Positions 47,714-57,680 of a stretch of DNA of 64,000 nucleotides are shown piece after piece. This DNA comes from Linanthus parryae (Eukaryota > Streptophyta > Magnoliopsida > Ericales > Polemoniaceae): NCBI GenBank assembly GCA_023055425.1, contig JALGPY010000003.1, forward strand, positions 21,139,001 to 21,203,000, read 5' to 3'. Positions within the stretch are counted from its first letter, which is position 1; each line of letters begins with the position of its first letter. The position numbers and the translations under genes were made by a program. The notes under the pieces were generated by a model. That model had not been told where the DNA came from. It made no database searches and saw nothing but the letters and a program-made list of their open reading frames with translations.

Positions 47714-48021
47714 TCTGTAGAGGAATCATCAAATGCATTTGCCACCGAACAGGTAAGCTTCGCATGCATCACATAAACACTCCTTCACTCCTCTAGTAAC
47801 AACCAAGGATCCCCGGATAAGACTCCATTTCCCATCACTGAAATGATTGGAATGCCCGTCTTCATTAAGCTTCCATGCAGAAATCAAATTCAGTAAAGTA
47901 TCTGAAACATGTATGACATCCCTGAGAATAAGCCAGCATCCACTATTAGTCTTCAAGAAAACATCACCCATGCCAATGATCTTTGAGACACCATCATTTC
48001 CCCATCTTGACAACACCATAG
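47714..48021 (-). pseudogene. CopD protease C-terminal part
   Basis: Between TekF and CopC. The minus strand reads TMVLSRWGNDGVSKIIGMGD, FLKTNSGCWLILRDVIHVSD and LNLISAWKLNEDG, the stretch that follows the copia protease active site. It joins SWVIDSGASIHVTSRKG at 56545-56590 once CopC and one CATAG are removed. Confidence 0.83.
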
Positions 48022-49450
48022 TGTAGGGTTTTGATTCATGGATCGCGCAAACGGAAGCATAATCAAACAAACAACCATGCAAAACCCTCCAAGGATCACA
48101 AGTCTAGATGCATAACGATAGTAAAGGTAAGAATTCATGAACACACCTTTGGGTTCTCCTTGATGACTTCAAACGCGAATAGTGTCACGTTCTCTATAGT
48201 TGATCCACGCCTATAGTTGTTTCTAGATCTCCAATCTCCTTGGTGCTAGACCGGAATGAGAGGAGGGTGAAGGAATCACGCAAAACGAGACAAAAAGGAG
48301 GGGCTCGGCCCTTCTTTGGCCGACGGGGTGAGGGGGCGGCGGCAAGGGTCGGGTTCGGCCCTTGTTGCTTGCTCTCTCTCTCCTTTGTTCTCTCCCACTC
48401 TTGTTATGTTCTCTCTAGAGCATAAGTTATGAGGAAGGAAGGAAGGAGGGTCCTTTATATAGTCCAACAACTCCTTGTTAACTACCTAAAGGACTTATTC
48501 TAGTCCTACTAGAATTCAATTTAGTCTCTTCCTTGCAAAATAGTCCCTACTAAGTTTGCAAGGGTTTGCAAAGTGATCATTCTAATTAATTAATCCAATT
48601 AATTAATTCCCAAATCTAGCACAACTCTATATAGCGTGTGACCCCATAGGTTCTATCTAGTTGGTAGCAACTATTTGCTAATATGGAGCGGTTTCTAGCA
48701 AAACATCCATTCTAGCCAACTAATAGAATAGTCATCTAGACAACCTTGTACAAGTAATTGTCTCATCCCTTTGCCTCCATATCCGGATTGGACACGAGAC
48801 ATACAAGTCACACTCGTATATCCAATCCCTAGTTTCTCGATCCATGGAATAGCCTTATTCGTGCAAATAACATCAATATCCCATATCGATTTATTTGAGT
48901 CTGGCCAGACATTCTATAAGCACTATCCTTCGAGTGGCCTAGGATATTTGCTCCCGTTATGTGGGAGGGGCAAATCCTCTCTACGTCCACTACGATCTCT
49001 AAGCTTGCTTCTCATTGTATCCAGTACACGCCTTTATAACTACCCAGTCACGGTGTAGCGTTTAACGCTACCAAGATCACAATGATCCACAACTAGAATA
49101 TCTAGTGACTTCAAGTCTAAGGATGACAATACCATTGTACCCGAGAAGCACTTGTGACTCAACATAACCTGTATGTAGCCTTCTCGGTGATGGGTCAATC
49201 CAGTGCAACATTCCGTAATGCACACCTATGTGTTGGATCGTGATATCTCCATATCAATCCAACCCCATACTAGTCTATAGATGATTGTCCCATTAATCAT
49301 TATACTTGACTAGGGATATTTAAGATAAACAACACGATTGTAAATCTAAGGACTTCATTATATTAAATATCCAATAAATAATAAATGAATTTTCTAGCCA
49401 TATACAAATTCATACTAAACTAGATTGCCTCTAGGGCATCTATTCCAACA
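48022..49450 (-). repeat. CopC LTR, left copy (3' LTR in element sense)
   Basis: 1429 bp. Small frames inside recur identically in the right copy and are LTR sequence, not genes. Confidence 0.95.
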
Positions 49451-49465
49451 GTCTCCCACTTGCAC
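49451..49465 (-). other. polypurine tract of CopC
   Basis: Minus-strand GTGCAAGTGGGAGAC, overlapping the last base of the pol stop codon (49465-49467). Confidence 0.88.
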
Positions 49466-52400
49466 TAGAGCCAATCTGGCGCATCTCGTATGCCCATACT
49501 CCTAGTGTGCCCTTCATGCTTCCACTGCGTGAGAGGCTTCGTTAGCGGGTCTGACAAATTATCATCTGTAGGAATCTTGCATATCCGAACGTCTCCTCTA
49601 TCGATAATATCTCGAATCAGATGAAACTTCCTGAGCACATGCTTGGACTTCTGGTGCGATCTGGGTTCCTTTGATTGCGCGATCGCCCCAGTGTTGTCAC
49701 AAAACAACTCCACTGGATCCGCAATGCTAGGGACCACACCAAGTTCAGAAACAAACTTTCTGATCCAAACAGCCTCCTTTGCTGCGCCATTTGCAGCAAT
49801 GTACTCAGCCTCTGTTGTAGAATCAGCCACCGTCTCTTGCTTGGAACTCTTCCAGCTCACCGCTGCTCCATTCAGGCAAAACACATATCCCGACTGTGAT
49901 CTAAAGTCATCTCTATCGGTTTGGAAGCTTGCATCAGTGTAACCCCTTACACGCAACTCTTCCTCACCACCAAACATCAAGAAAGCATCCTTAGTTCTTC
50001 TCAAGTACTTTAGGATGTTCTTGACAGCAATCCAGTGACTCTCACCCGGATTGGATTGGTATCTGCTTGTCATACTCAAGGCATATGACACATCTGGTCT
50101 AGTACATAACATGGCGTACATGATAGATCCTATGGCCGAGGCATAGGGAATCCTACTCATGCGTTCCTTCTCAATCTCATTGGAGGGACAACCACTCTTC
50201 GAAAGAGTGATTCCATGTGACATGGGCAAGAATCCCTTCTTGGAATCTTGCATGTTGAACCGTTTCAACACCTTGTCAATATATGTACTTTGACTTAGGC
50301 CTAGCAACCTTTTAGATCTATCTCTATAGATCTTTATACCGAGTATATAGGCTGCTTCCCCTAAGTCCTTCATTGAGAAACACTTTCCTAGCCAATCTTT
50401 CACAGATTGCAGCATGGGAATGTCGTTTCCAATGAGTAGTATGTCATCCACATACAAGACCAGAAAAGCTACAGAGCTCCCACTAACCTTCTTGTAGACA
50501 CAAGACTCATCTTCGTTTCTGATGAAGCCAAACTCTTTGACCACTTCATCAAAACGTCGATTCCAACTCCTAGAAGCTTGCTTCAATCCATAAATGGATC
50601 GTTGCAGCTTACAGACTTTGTTGGCTTGCTTTGGATCCTCAAAACCCTCCGGCTGTATCATATACACGTCCTCGAGGAGATTCCCATAAAGGAATGCTGT
50701 TTTGACATCCATCTGCCAAATCTCATAGTCGTAGTATGCTGCAATTGCAAGTAGGATTCGGATGGATTTGGTCATAGCGACTGGTGAAAAGGTTTCATCA
50801 TAGTCAATACCATGAATCTGTCTGAATCCTTTAGCCACCAATCGGCCCTTATAGGTAATCACATTACCATCCATGTCGATCTTCTTCTTGAAGACCCACT
50901 TGCACCCTATGGGCCGCGCCCCATCAGGTGGTTCCACCAAAGTCCATACTTTGTTGGTATACATGGATTCCATCTCGGATCTCATGGCTTCAAGCCACTT
51001 CTGTGAGTCTGGGCCACTCATGGCCTCCTCATAGGTAGTAGGCTCATCATCTATGAGCATCGTGTCACCGGAATCAGTTACGAGAAGTCCGTACCTCTCG
51101 GGTTCCTGGCGCACTCTACTAGATCTACGAAGCTCTTGTGTTACCTGAACAGGTGGATCCACAACTGCTTGTGATTCCTGTTCATGTTCCATAATCGGTT
51201 CAGTGATTTGTGGTTCTTGAATTTCTTCAAGTTCTACATTCCTCCCACTTGCTTCTTTAGAGACAAACTCTCTTTCTAGAAACACGCCGGTCCGAGCAAC
51301 AAACACTTTGTTCTCGGTTGGATTGTAGAAGTAGTATCCCTTAGTTTCCTTAGGGTACCCCACAAATTTACACTTATCCGATTTAGGCCCTCGCTTGTCT
51401 GATTGTAAACGCTTTACATAGACATCGCAGCCCCAAATCCTCATGAACGACAGTGTGGGACGCCTCCCACTCCACATCTCATATGGTGTCTTCATGACTG
51501 ATTTAGATGGAACACGGTTAATGGTGAAAGCTGCACTTAATAGAGCGTAGCCCCAAAATGATAATGGAAGATCGGTTTGACACATCATAGACCGAACCAT
51601 ATCCAATAGGGTTCGATTCCTCCTCTCGGACACGCCATTCCATTGTGGCGTTCCGGGTGAAGTGAGTTGGGACACGATCCCACACTCTCTAAGATAGTCG
51701 TCAAACTCTTGGCTCAAGTATTCTCCTCCACGATCCGATCGTAGAGCCTTAATACTTTTGCCTAGTTGCTTCTCTACTTCATTCTTGAATTCTTTGAACA
51801 CTTCAAAGGATTCGGATTTTGCCCTCATAAGGTACACAAATCCATATCTACTGTAATCATCAGTAAATGTAATGAAGTAGACATAACCACCCCTGGCAGG
51901 CGTGGCAAATGGCCCCCACACATCGGTATGTATGAGTGCCAATTGCTCACTAGTCCTCTCACCTTTCTTATTGAAAGGGGACTTTGTCATTTTTCCCAAT
52001 AAACAAGCCTCACATGTCTCATATGATTCAAAATCAAATGAGTCTAGTAATCCATCCTTATGGAGTCTAGATACACGTTTCTCATTTATGTGGCCTAAAC
52101 GACAATGCCATAAATAAGCAGGATTTAAATCATTTATTTTAATCCGCTTGGTATTAATGTTGTAGACAGGATTGCTTAGATCAAGGACATAAAGTCCATT
52201 AAATAATTGCGCACTAAAATAGTGAATATTATTCAAATAAAAGGAACAACAATTGTTCTTTATTGAAATAATAAAACCTTCCTTGTCCAAACAAGAAATA
52301 GAAATAATGTTTCTGCTCATAGCAGGCACAAAATAGCAATTATTTAATTCTAAAACTAATCCTGAAGGCAGAGATAGCTCGCACACGCCTATGGCCAACG

Positions 52401-53415
52401 CAGCAACCTTTGCTCCATTCCCAACGCGCAGATCTACCTCCCCTTTAGCCAATCTTTTACTTCTCTTTAGATCCTGCATATTTCGACAAATATGAGATCC
52501 ACATCCAGTATCTAATACCCATGATGTAGAGACAGTTAAATTGACATCTACAACAAAAATACCTGGTGGTGGTGGAATCACTATTCCAAGCCTCTTGTCC
52601 TCCAGATATTTTGGGCAGTTCCTCCTCCAGTGTCCAGGTTGACCGCAGTAGTGACACTCACCCTTAGTCACGACCTTGGCAATCCCACCAACAGGCTTAC
52701 GGGCTTGTTCCTTGGACTTGGCAACTGACTTGCCTTTGCCCTTGGAGGAAGAGGCAAACTTTTTGCCCTTTCCTTTATGTACCATCATAATGGCCTTGTC
52801 CTTACCCTTGTTGATGCTCTGTTCAGCCGTCCTCAACATGTTGAGCAAATCTGGCAGTGGTTTAACGATCTCGTTCATGTTATAGTTCATAATGAACTGT
52901 CCATAACTCTCGGGCAATGATTGCAACACGAGATCGGTTGCCAACTCTTGGCCGACCGGGAACCCAAGCCGGGCGAGATTCTCCAAGTACCCGATCATTC
53001 GGAGTACATGGGGTCCCACCGGGTTCCCTTCTGCCAGATGACATTTGAACAGTGCCTTTGAGACCTCATACCTCTCTACCCTCGCCTGCTCTTGGAAGAG
53101 CTGCTTTAGATGTTCGATCATATCGACGGCATTCATGTTCTCATGTTGCTTCTGAAGCTCAGAGGTCATGGTGCAAAGCATTAGGCAGGCCGCATCATTA
53201 GCGTCATCAACACGCTTTTGATACGCCTTTAAGGCAACAGGTGTCTGGTTCTCTGGACCTTCTGGAACATGCTCCTCTATTGCGTACAATTTCTTCTCTT
53301 GCTTGAGAACAATTCTCAAGTTTTTGTACCAATCAAGAAAGTTGGTTCCAGAGAGCTTGTCCTTCTCAAGGAAAGATCGTAGGGAATGTTGTGAACTCGA
53401 TGAGTTGTTTGCCAT
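49465..53415 (-). CDS. CopC Gag-Pol polyprotein, intact
   Basis: 1316 codons with no break, normal for a copia polyprotein. Gag (about 1-290) opens MANNSSSSQHSLRSFLEKDK and carries the finger CHYCGQPGHWRRNC at about 253-266. Protease site VLDTGCGSHIC is at about 300. Integrase: LWHCRLGHIN (about 435), CEACLLGK, acidic residues in IHTDVWGP (about 495), RSDRGGEY (about 558) and the NGVSERRNRT region. RT: GCKWVFKKK, MDVKTAFLYGNLLEDVYM, catalytic VLYVDDILLIG (about 988). RNase H: GYTDASFQTDRDD (about 1162), DSTTEAEYIAA, ending RDAPDWL. The start is chosen because CopA Gag begins identically and the upstream sequence is AT-rich leader. It would assemble particles, copy the RNA and insert cDNA. Confidence 0.96.
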   Translation of the reverse strand: MANNSSSSQHSLRSFLEKDKLSGTNFLDWYKNLRIVLKQEKKLYAIEEHVPEGPENQTPVALKAYQKRVDDANDAACLMLCTMTSELQKQHENMNAVDMIEHLKQLFQEQARVERYEVSKALFKCHLAEGNPVGPHVLRMIGYLENLARLGFPVGQELATDLVLQSLPESYGQFIMNYNMNEIVKPLPDLLNMLRTAEQSINKGKDKAIMMVHKGKGKKFASSSKGKGKSVAKSKEQARKPVGGIAKVVTKGECHYCGQPGHWRRNCPKYLEDKRLGIVIPPPPGIFVVDVNLTVSTSWVLDTGCGSHICRNMQDLKRSKRLAKGEVDLRVGNGAKVAALAIGVCELSLPSGLVLELNNCYFVPAMSRNIISISCLDKEGFIISIKNNCCSFYLNNIHYFSAQLFNGLYVLDLSNPVYNINTKRIKINDLNPAYLWHCRLGHINEKRVSRLHKDGLLDSFDFESYETCEACLLGKMTKSPFNKKGERTSEQLALIHTDVWGPFATPARGGYVYFITFTDDYSRYGFVYLMRAKSESFEVFKEFKNEVEKQLGKSIKALRSDRGGEYLSQEFDDYLRECGIVSQLTSPGTPQWNGVSERRNRTLLDMVRSMMCQTDLPLSFWGYALLSAAFTINRVPSKSVMKTPYEMWSGRRPTLSFMRIWGCDVYVKRLQSDKRGPKSDKCKFVGYPKETKGYYFYNPTENKVFVARTGVFLEREFVSKEASGRNVELEEIQEPQITEPIMEHEQESQAVVDPPVQVTQELRRSSRVRQEPERYGLLVTDSGDTMLIDDEPTTYEEAMSGPDSQKWLEAMRSEMESMYTNKVWTLVEPPDGARPIGCKWVFKKKIDMDGNVITYKGRLVAKGFRQIHGIDYDETFSPVAMTKSIRILLAIAAYYDYEIWQMDVKTAFLYGNLLEDVYMIQPEGFEDPKQANKVCKLQRSIYGLKQASRSWNRRFDEVVKEFGFIRNEDESCVYKKVSGSSVAFLVLYVDDILLIGNDIPMLQSVKDWLGKCFSMKDLGEAAYILGIKIYRDRSKRLLGLSQSTYIDKVLKRFNMQDSKKGFLPMSHGITLSKSGCPSNEIEKERMSRIPYASAIGSIMYAMLCTRPDVSYALSMTSRYQSNPGESHWIAVKNILKYLRRTKDAFLMFGGEEELRVRGYTDASFQTDRDDFRSQSGYVFCLNGAAVSWKSSKQETVADSTTEAEYIAANGAAKEAVWIRKFVSELGVVPSIADPVELFCDNTGAIAQSKEPRSHQKSKHVLRKFHLIRDIIDRGDVRICKIPTDDNLSDPLTKPLTQWKHEGHTRSMGIRDAPDWL

Positions 53416-55082
53416 TTGGAATTCTACAAAAGGAAAATACGCAAGTTTTAGTATTTGTGAATTTTTGACTATATTTAATAATTGCTAGTTTATTAAATAT
53501 AGCTCCCACTATTTTTCTACGGATTAATAACCCTCAAGATATTAATGCGGAAAATATCCTTATATTTTCTAGTGGGCCAAGATCCACCTTTTCATCTCCT
53601 TATGAGCTTGCTTTGGCAAGTCACCCATAATTCGACTACTTCTAGGTAGGAACAATTCCAATTGCATCCCATATGCAACTCTTGGTTCAATCGGGCAAAT
53701 AACTCCTTATTTATCCATCCATATGGATAATCCCAATTGATTGCCTCTAGGTTTCTTAATCAAATTAATAGCCTAGTTGTGTTCAACCTCTTACCTAAAC
53801 AATTGCACATTGTTACGTGCCATCGCATTCCATCATTATGAATCAAGTCGCCATGCTTTGGCACGCACGAACTTGATAAATAATGATGATAATGAGTGTT
53901 TAAATAACGAGAAGGCAAGAACACAATATTGAATTTTGAGGGATTTTTCAATTCAATTTTAATTGTTTTGTTGATCAATATCAACTAATCTATCTATTTG
54001 AGTTTGGGCACAACTCCAAATAATAGATCCGGGTTGTCTAATTATCTTATTATCCTAATTGCATGCATCATCCATACACCAACCACACAAATAATAAGAC
54101 AATAAATAAACAACCACAAAACAGAAATTAAACGTGATGTGGATATGGCCTTTTCTAGACTAAGATAATTCCAAGCCAATGGAATTATCTATGAACCCTA
54201 AGCAAACACATCTCCATGCGTCTTGATCTTTTGGTCCATCCTTCATAGTCATGTGGAATGCTCCATGCTCCATGCTCCATCTTTTGTGGCTTCTTTGGCT
54301 TTGGGCTTCTTTTCTTCAATCTTGGCTAACAATCTACTTTATCTAGCACTAGCTAATATCTATACTAAATAAAATAAATCTCACAAGTTGAGAAAAAAAA
54401 TGGCACGCAGGCCATAAAACCCTAATTAATTATTACAATTAATTGATCAGCTCGCAGGCCGTAAAACAAAACACAAAATTAAACATCCACATCAAACCAC
54501 ATCCTAAGGCCATATCCAATCACCATGCGATTTGCACATAAACAGTTAAAATCCAATTTTAACGCGCTTGGTCAATTTTAATTGATTTTAGGATTTCTAG
54601 GGTTAAAACGGTCCATGGGCCCAACAATCCAATTGCCCGGGCCCAACAAAGTGAACCATAAGGCCCTAGGGCGTGCCCGGCCCAAAACCCGCAAGCTAGG
54701 CCCGCGGGTTAGGGCCGCCCGGCCCCTTAGGGCGCCAATCTTGGGCGGCAAGCAAGGGGGGTGGTCCCCTAGGGGGCCGAACCTCCTTATGGAGGTTGTT
54801 TCCAAAACAACCTCCTTGCTTGGAGGCCAAGTTTGGTTGTTTCCTTGTTTTGGGAGAACTCCTTCTTCCCCAAGGATGCCCAAACCCTAGATCTAAGATC
54901 CTAAAATTTCTCAAACTCACCAATTCATGCATCTAATGCAAAAAATTGGATCTTGTTATGGGTAATTGTTGACAAATTGCATCCCATGCTTGATTTGTCT
55001 TGTTTTACGCGATAAACAACAAATTAAGGTGTAAAACAACAAGAATGTAACACATAAACTACGTTTATGCTCTATGACCTGT
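53416..55082 (-). other. CopC long untranslated leader
   Basis: About 1.67 kb with no gag-like frame. 54595-54880 is strongly GC-rich, with palindromes such as GGGCCC and CCCGGG; both strands happen to be open there (about 100 codons each), which reflects composition. A repeated CGCAGGCC...AAA flanks TGATCA near 54405-54467, as in CopA. Confidence 0.8.
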
Positions 55083-55095
55083 GGCTCTGATACCA
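55083..55095 (-). other. primer-binding site of CopC
   Basis: Plus-strand GGCTCTGATACCA (TGGTATCAGAGCC on the minus strand), one base from the LTR, initiator methionine tRNA type. Confidence 0.92.
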
Positions 55096-55096
55096 C

Positions 55097-56526
55097 TGTA
55101 GGGTTTTGATTCATGGATCGCGCAAACGGAAGCATAATCAAACAAACAACCATGCAAAACCCTCCAAGGATCACAAGTCTAGATGCATAACGATAGTAAA
55201 GGTAAGAATTCATGAACACACCTTTGGGTTCTCCTTGATGACTTCAAACGCGAATAGTGTCACGTTCTCTATAGTTGATCCACGCCTAGAGTTGTTTCTA
55301 GATCTCCAATCTCCTTGGTGCTAGCCCGGAATGAGAGGAGGGTGAAGGAATCACGCAAAACGAGACAAAAAGGAGGGGCTCGGCCCTTCTTTTGGCCGAC
55401 GGGGTGAGGGGGCGGCGGCAAGGGTCGGGTTCGGCCCTTGTTGCTTGCTCTCTCTCTCCTTTGTTCTCTCCCACTCTTGTTATGTTCTCTCTAGAGCATA
55501 AGTTATGAGGAAGGAAGGAAGGAGGGTCCTTTATATAGTCCAACAACTCCTTGTTAACTACCTAAAGGACTTATTCTAGTCCTACTAGAATTCAATTTAG
55601 TCTCTTCCTTGCAAAATAGTCCCTACTAAGTTTGCAAGGGTTTGCAAAGTGATCCTTCTAATTAATTAATCCAATTAATTAATTCCCAAATCTAGCACAA
55701 CTCTATATAGCGTGTGACCCCATAGGTTCTATCTAGTTGGTAGCAACTATTTGCTAATATGGAGCGGTTTCTAGCAAAACATCCATTCTAGCCAACTAAT
55801 AGAATAGTCATCTAGACAACCTTGTACAAGTAATTGTCTCATCCCTTTGCCTCCATATCCGGATTGGACACGAGACATACAAGTCACACTCGTATATCCA
55901 ATCCCTAGTTTCTCGATCCATGGAATAGCCTTATTCGTGCAAATAACATCAATATCCCATATTGATTTATTTGAGTCTGGCCAGACATTCTATAAGCACT
56001 ATCCTTCGAGTGGCCTAGGATATTTGCTCCCGTTATGTGGGAGGGGCAAATCCTCTCTACGTCCACTACGATCTCTAAGCTTGCTTCTCATTGTATCCAG
56101 TACACGCCTTTATAACTACCCAGTCACGGTGTAGCGTTTAACTCTACCAAGATCACAATGATCCACAACTAGAATATCTAGTGACTTCAAGTCTAAGGAT
56201 GACAATACCATTGTACCCGAGAAGCACTTGTGACTCAACATAACCTGTATGTAGCCTTCTCGGTGATGGGTCAATCCAGTGCAACATTCCGTAATGCACA
56301 CCTATGTGTTGGATCGTGATATCTCCATATCAATCCAACCCCATACTAGTCTATAGATGATTGTCCCATTAATCATTATACTTGACTAGGGATATTTAAG
56401 ATAAACAACACGATTGTAAATCTAAGGACTTCATTATATTAAATATCCAATAAATAATAAATGAATTTTCTAGCCATAAACAAATTCATACTAAACTAGA
56501 TTGCCTCTAGGGCATCTATTCCAACA
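55097..56526 (-). repeat. CopC LTR, right copy (5' LTR in element sense)
   Basis: 1430 bp, TGTAGGGTTTTGATTC to CTATTCCAACA. It would drive minus-strand transcription of CopC. Confidence 0.95.
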
Positions 56527-57215
56527 CATAGTCACCTGGTCAATTAGATGAGAAGAACACCCTTTCTGGAGGTAACATGAATGGAAGCACCACTGTCTAT
56601 AACCCAGCTGTTGCTCTGACTAGCTATGCTCACGACAGTCTCCTCACAGACAATAATAACATCTTCCTTAGTCACTGTAGCAACTGTCTTTTTCTTCTCA
56701 TTCTGGTTCTCAGACCTTTTCTTTTCCATGTTCTTCAGATTTCTACACTCTTTCTTCACATGTCCCATACCTCCACAGTGGTAGCATTTCACACTTTTCT
56801 TCCACTCTCTTGAATGACCTCTAGAGTGTGGCTTCTGTTTTACATAGGACCCCTACCGTTGCTCCCTCTGTTCTCTTTCATTTCTGACACCAGTGCCTCA
56901 TCTTCCAAATCCATGCACGACTCGAACCGTTTAGTTTCTTCATTCAATAAACTATCCTTGATCGTATCATTGGCTAACTTTACATCTGGAGCTGAATTGT
57001 TGAGAGCCACGGTGAGAGTTTCCCAGCTATCTGGCAAGCTACTGAGGTGAAACAATGCCTGAATCTCATCATCAAATACAATCCGCATTGCCGTCAGCTG
57101 ATTCATGATCTCCTGAAACATGCTCATATGCTCAGACACACCCTGACCATCCCTGTACCTCAAGTTCACAAGCCGCTTCATCATGTACATCTTGTTATGA
57201 GTTGTGTTATCTCAT
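56527..57215 (-). pseudogene. CopD gag with zinc finger and protease start
   Basis: From 57215: THNKMYMMKRLVNLRYRDGQ, FQEIMNQL, DDEIQALFHLSSLPDSWETL, typical of Tork Gag. A stop near 56840 precedes KCYHCGGMGHVKKEC (CCHC finger, about 56745-56790) and the protease site WVIDSGASIHVTSRKG. The N-terminal part of Gag is lost. Confidence 0.86.
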
Positions 57216-57283
57216 ACAGAGACTAAAAAATCCTATTTGTTTTGGATTTAACAATTTATATATGTAGTAAAATTAGAATACTC

Positions 57284-57524
57284 ACTCCGTCCCAAAATAA
57301 CAATCCCTTTTTGAAACTCCAATTTCATAAGGGAACATGCTTTGATCGCATTAAAATTCAATTTTTTTGGTGGTGTTGACATAAGTATCCCTTGTCTATT
57401 CATCTAGAACGCAACTTGACATTCTTCAAAAGAAATGCAACTTGACATGTATTTTAGTGGACAATGTTTGTCCATTCACACTATTTAAATATTAAAAAGA
57501 AAATGGACAATTATTTTAGAACAA
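57284..57524. mobile_element. degenerate MITE
   Basis: Begins ACTCCGTCCCAAAATAACA-like and ends with a rough inverted copy (GACAATTATTTTAGAAC). The CTCCGTCCCAAAATA head is a common plant MITE terminus. Edges are approximate. Confidence 0.5.
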
Positions 57525-57550
57525 CCAAAAATAAAAAAGTGGAGTTCTTA

Positions 57551-57680
57551 TGGGGGTGGTAGCTCAAGTGGTAGAGCGTTGGAAGTCCCTGCATGAGGTC
57601 ACGGGTTCAAGCCCCGTTGACGACAAAATAATTTCTCAAAAAAAAAAAACAAAAAAAAAATTACAAAATAAAAAATTATG
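57551..57680 (+). mobile_element. tRNA-derived SINE
   Basis: RNA polymerase III A box TAGCTCAAGTGG (57560-57571) and B box GGTTCAAGCCC (57604-57614) both match the plant consensus perfectly. An A-rich tail (57625-57678) replaces a tRNA 3' half, so this is a short SINE and not a tRNA gene. TTATGG occurs just before the head and after the tail, a weak candidate target duplication. Confidence 0.75.

Larger units (their letters stand above)
48022..56526 (-). mobile_element. CopC: complete, apparently intact Angela-like Ty1/copia retrotransposon
   Basis: LTRs at 48022-49450 and 55097-56526, duplication CATAG at 48017-48021 and 56527-56531. Primer site, 1.7-kb leader, one uninterrupted gag-pol frame and polypurine tract are all present. 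The LTR termini on the minus strand are TGTTGGAATAG...AACCCTACA, with a GCCCTAGAGGCAAT block as in Angela/BARE-type elements. The two LTRs differ by about six substitutions and one 1-bp gap by eye. It is the intact relative of CopA and inserted into the CopD protease. Confidence 0.96.
40929..57215 (-). mobile_element. CopD: Tork-like Ty1/copia element, decayed, 5' end missing
   Basis: On the minus strand from about 57215: gag, protease, integrase, RT, RNase H, polypurine tract, 3' LTR (40929-41210). It is interrupted by CopC (48022-56526) and TekF (43888-47708); removing them with one duplication each restores continuous motifs (for example TEL with WHKRLGHM). Gag style and YADD-type RT fit Tork/Tnt1 elements. 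The 5' LTR and the start of gag are absent: sequence beyond about 57215 is unrelated. Confidence 0.88.

Noticed and set aside
48771..49058. 95-codon frame repeated exactly at 55847-56134
   Set aside because: Identical because it lies in both CopC LTRs; no domain and no coding context.
54578..54890. Two ~100-codon frames on opposite strands
   Set aside because: GC-rich leader of CopC with palindromes opens both strands; no domain, and the CopA leader does not conserve the frames.
57551..57622. A tRNA gene
   Set aside because: A and B boxes are present, but the sequence does not close a cloverleaf with a matching acceptor stem, and an A-rich tail follows. A SINE fits better.
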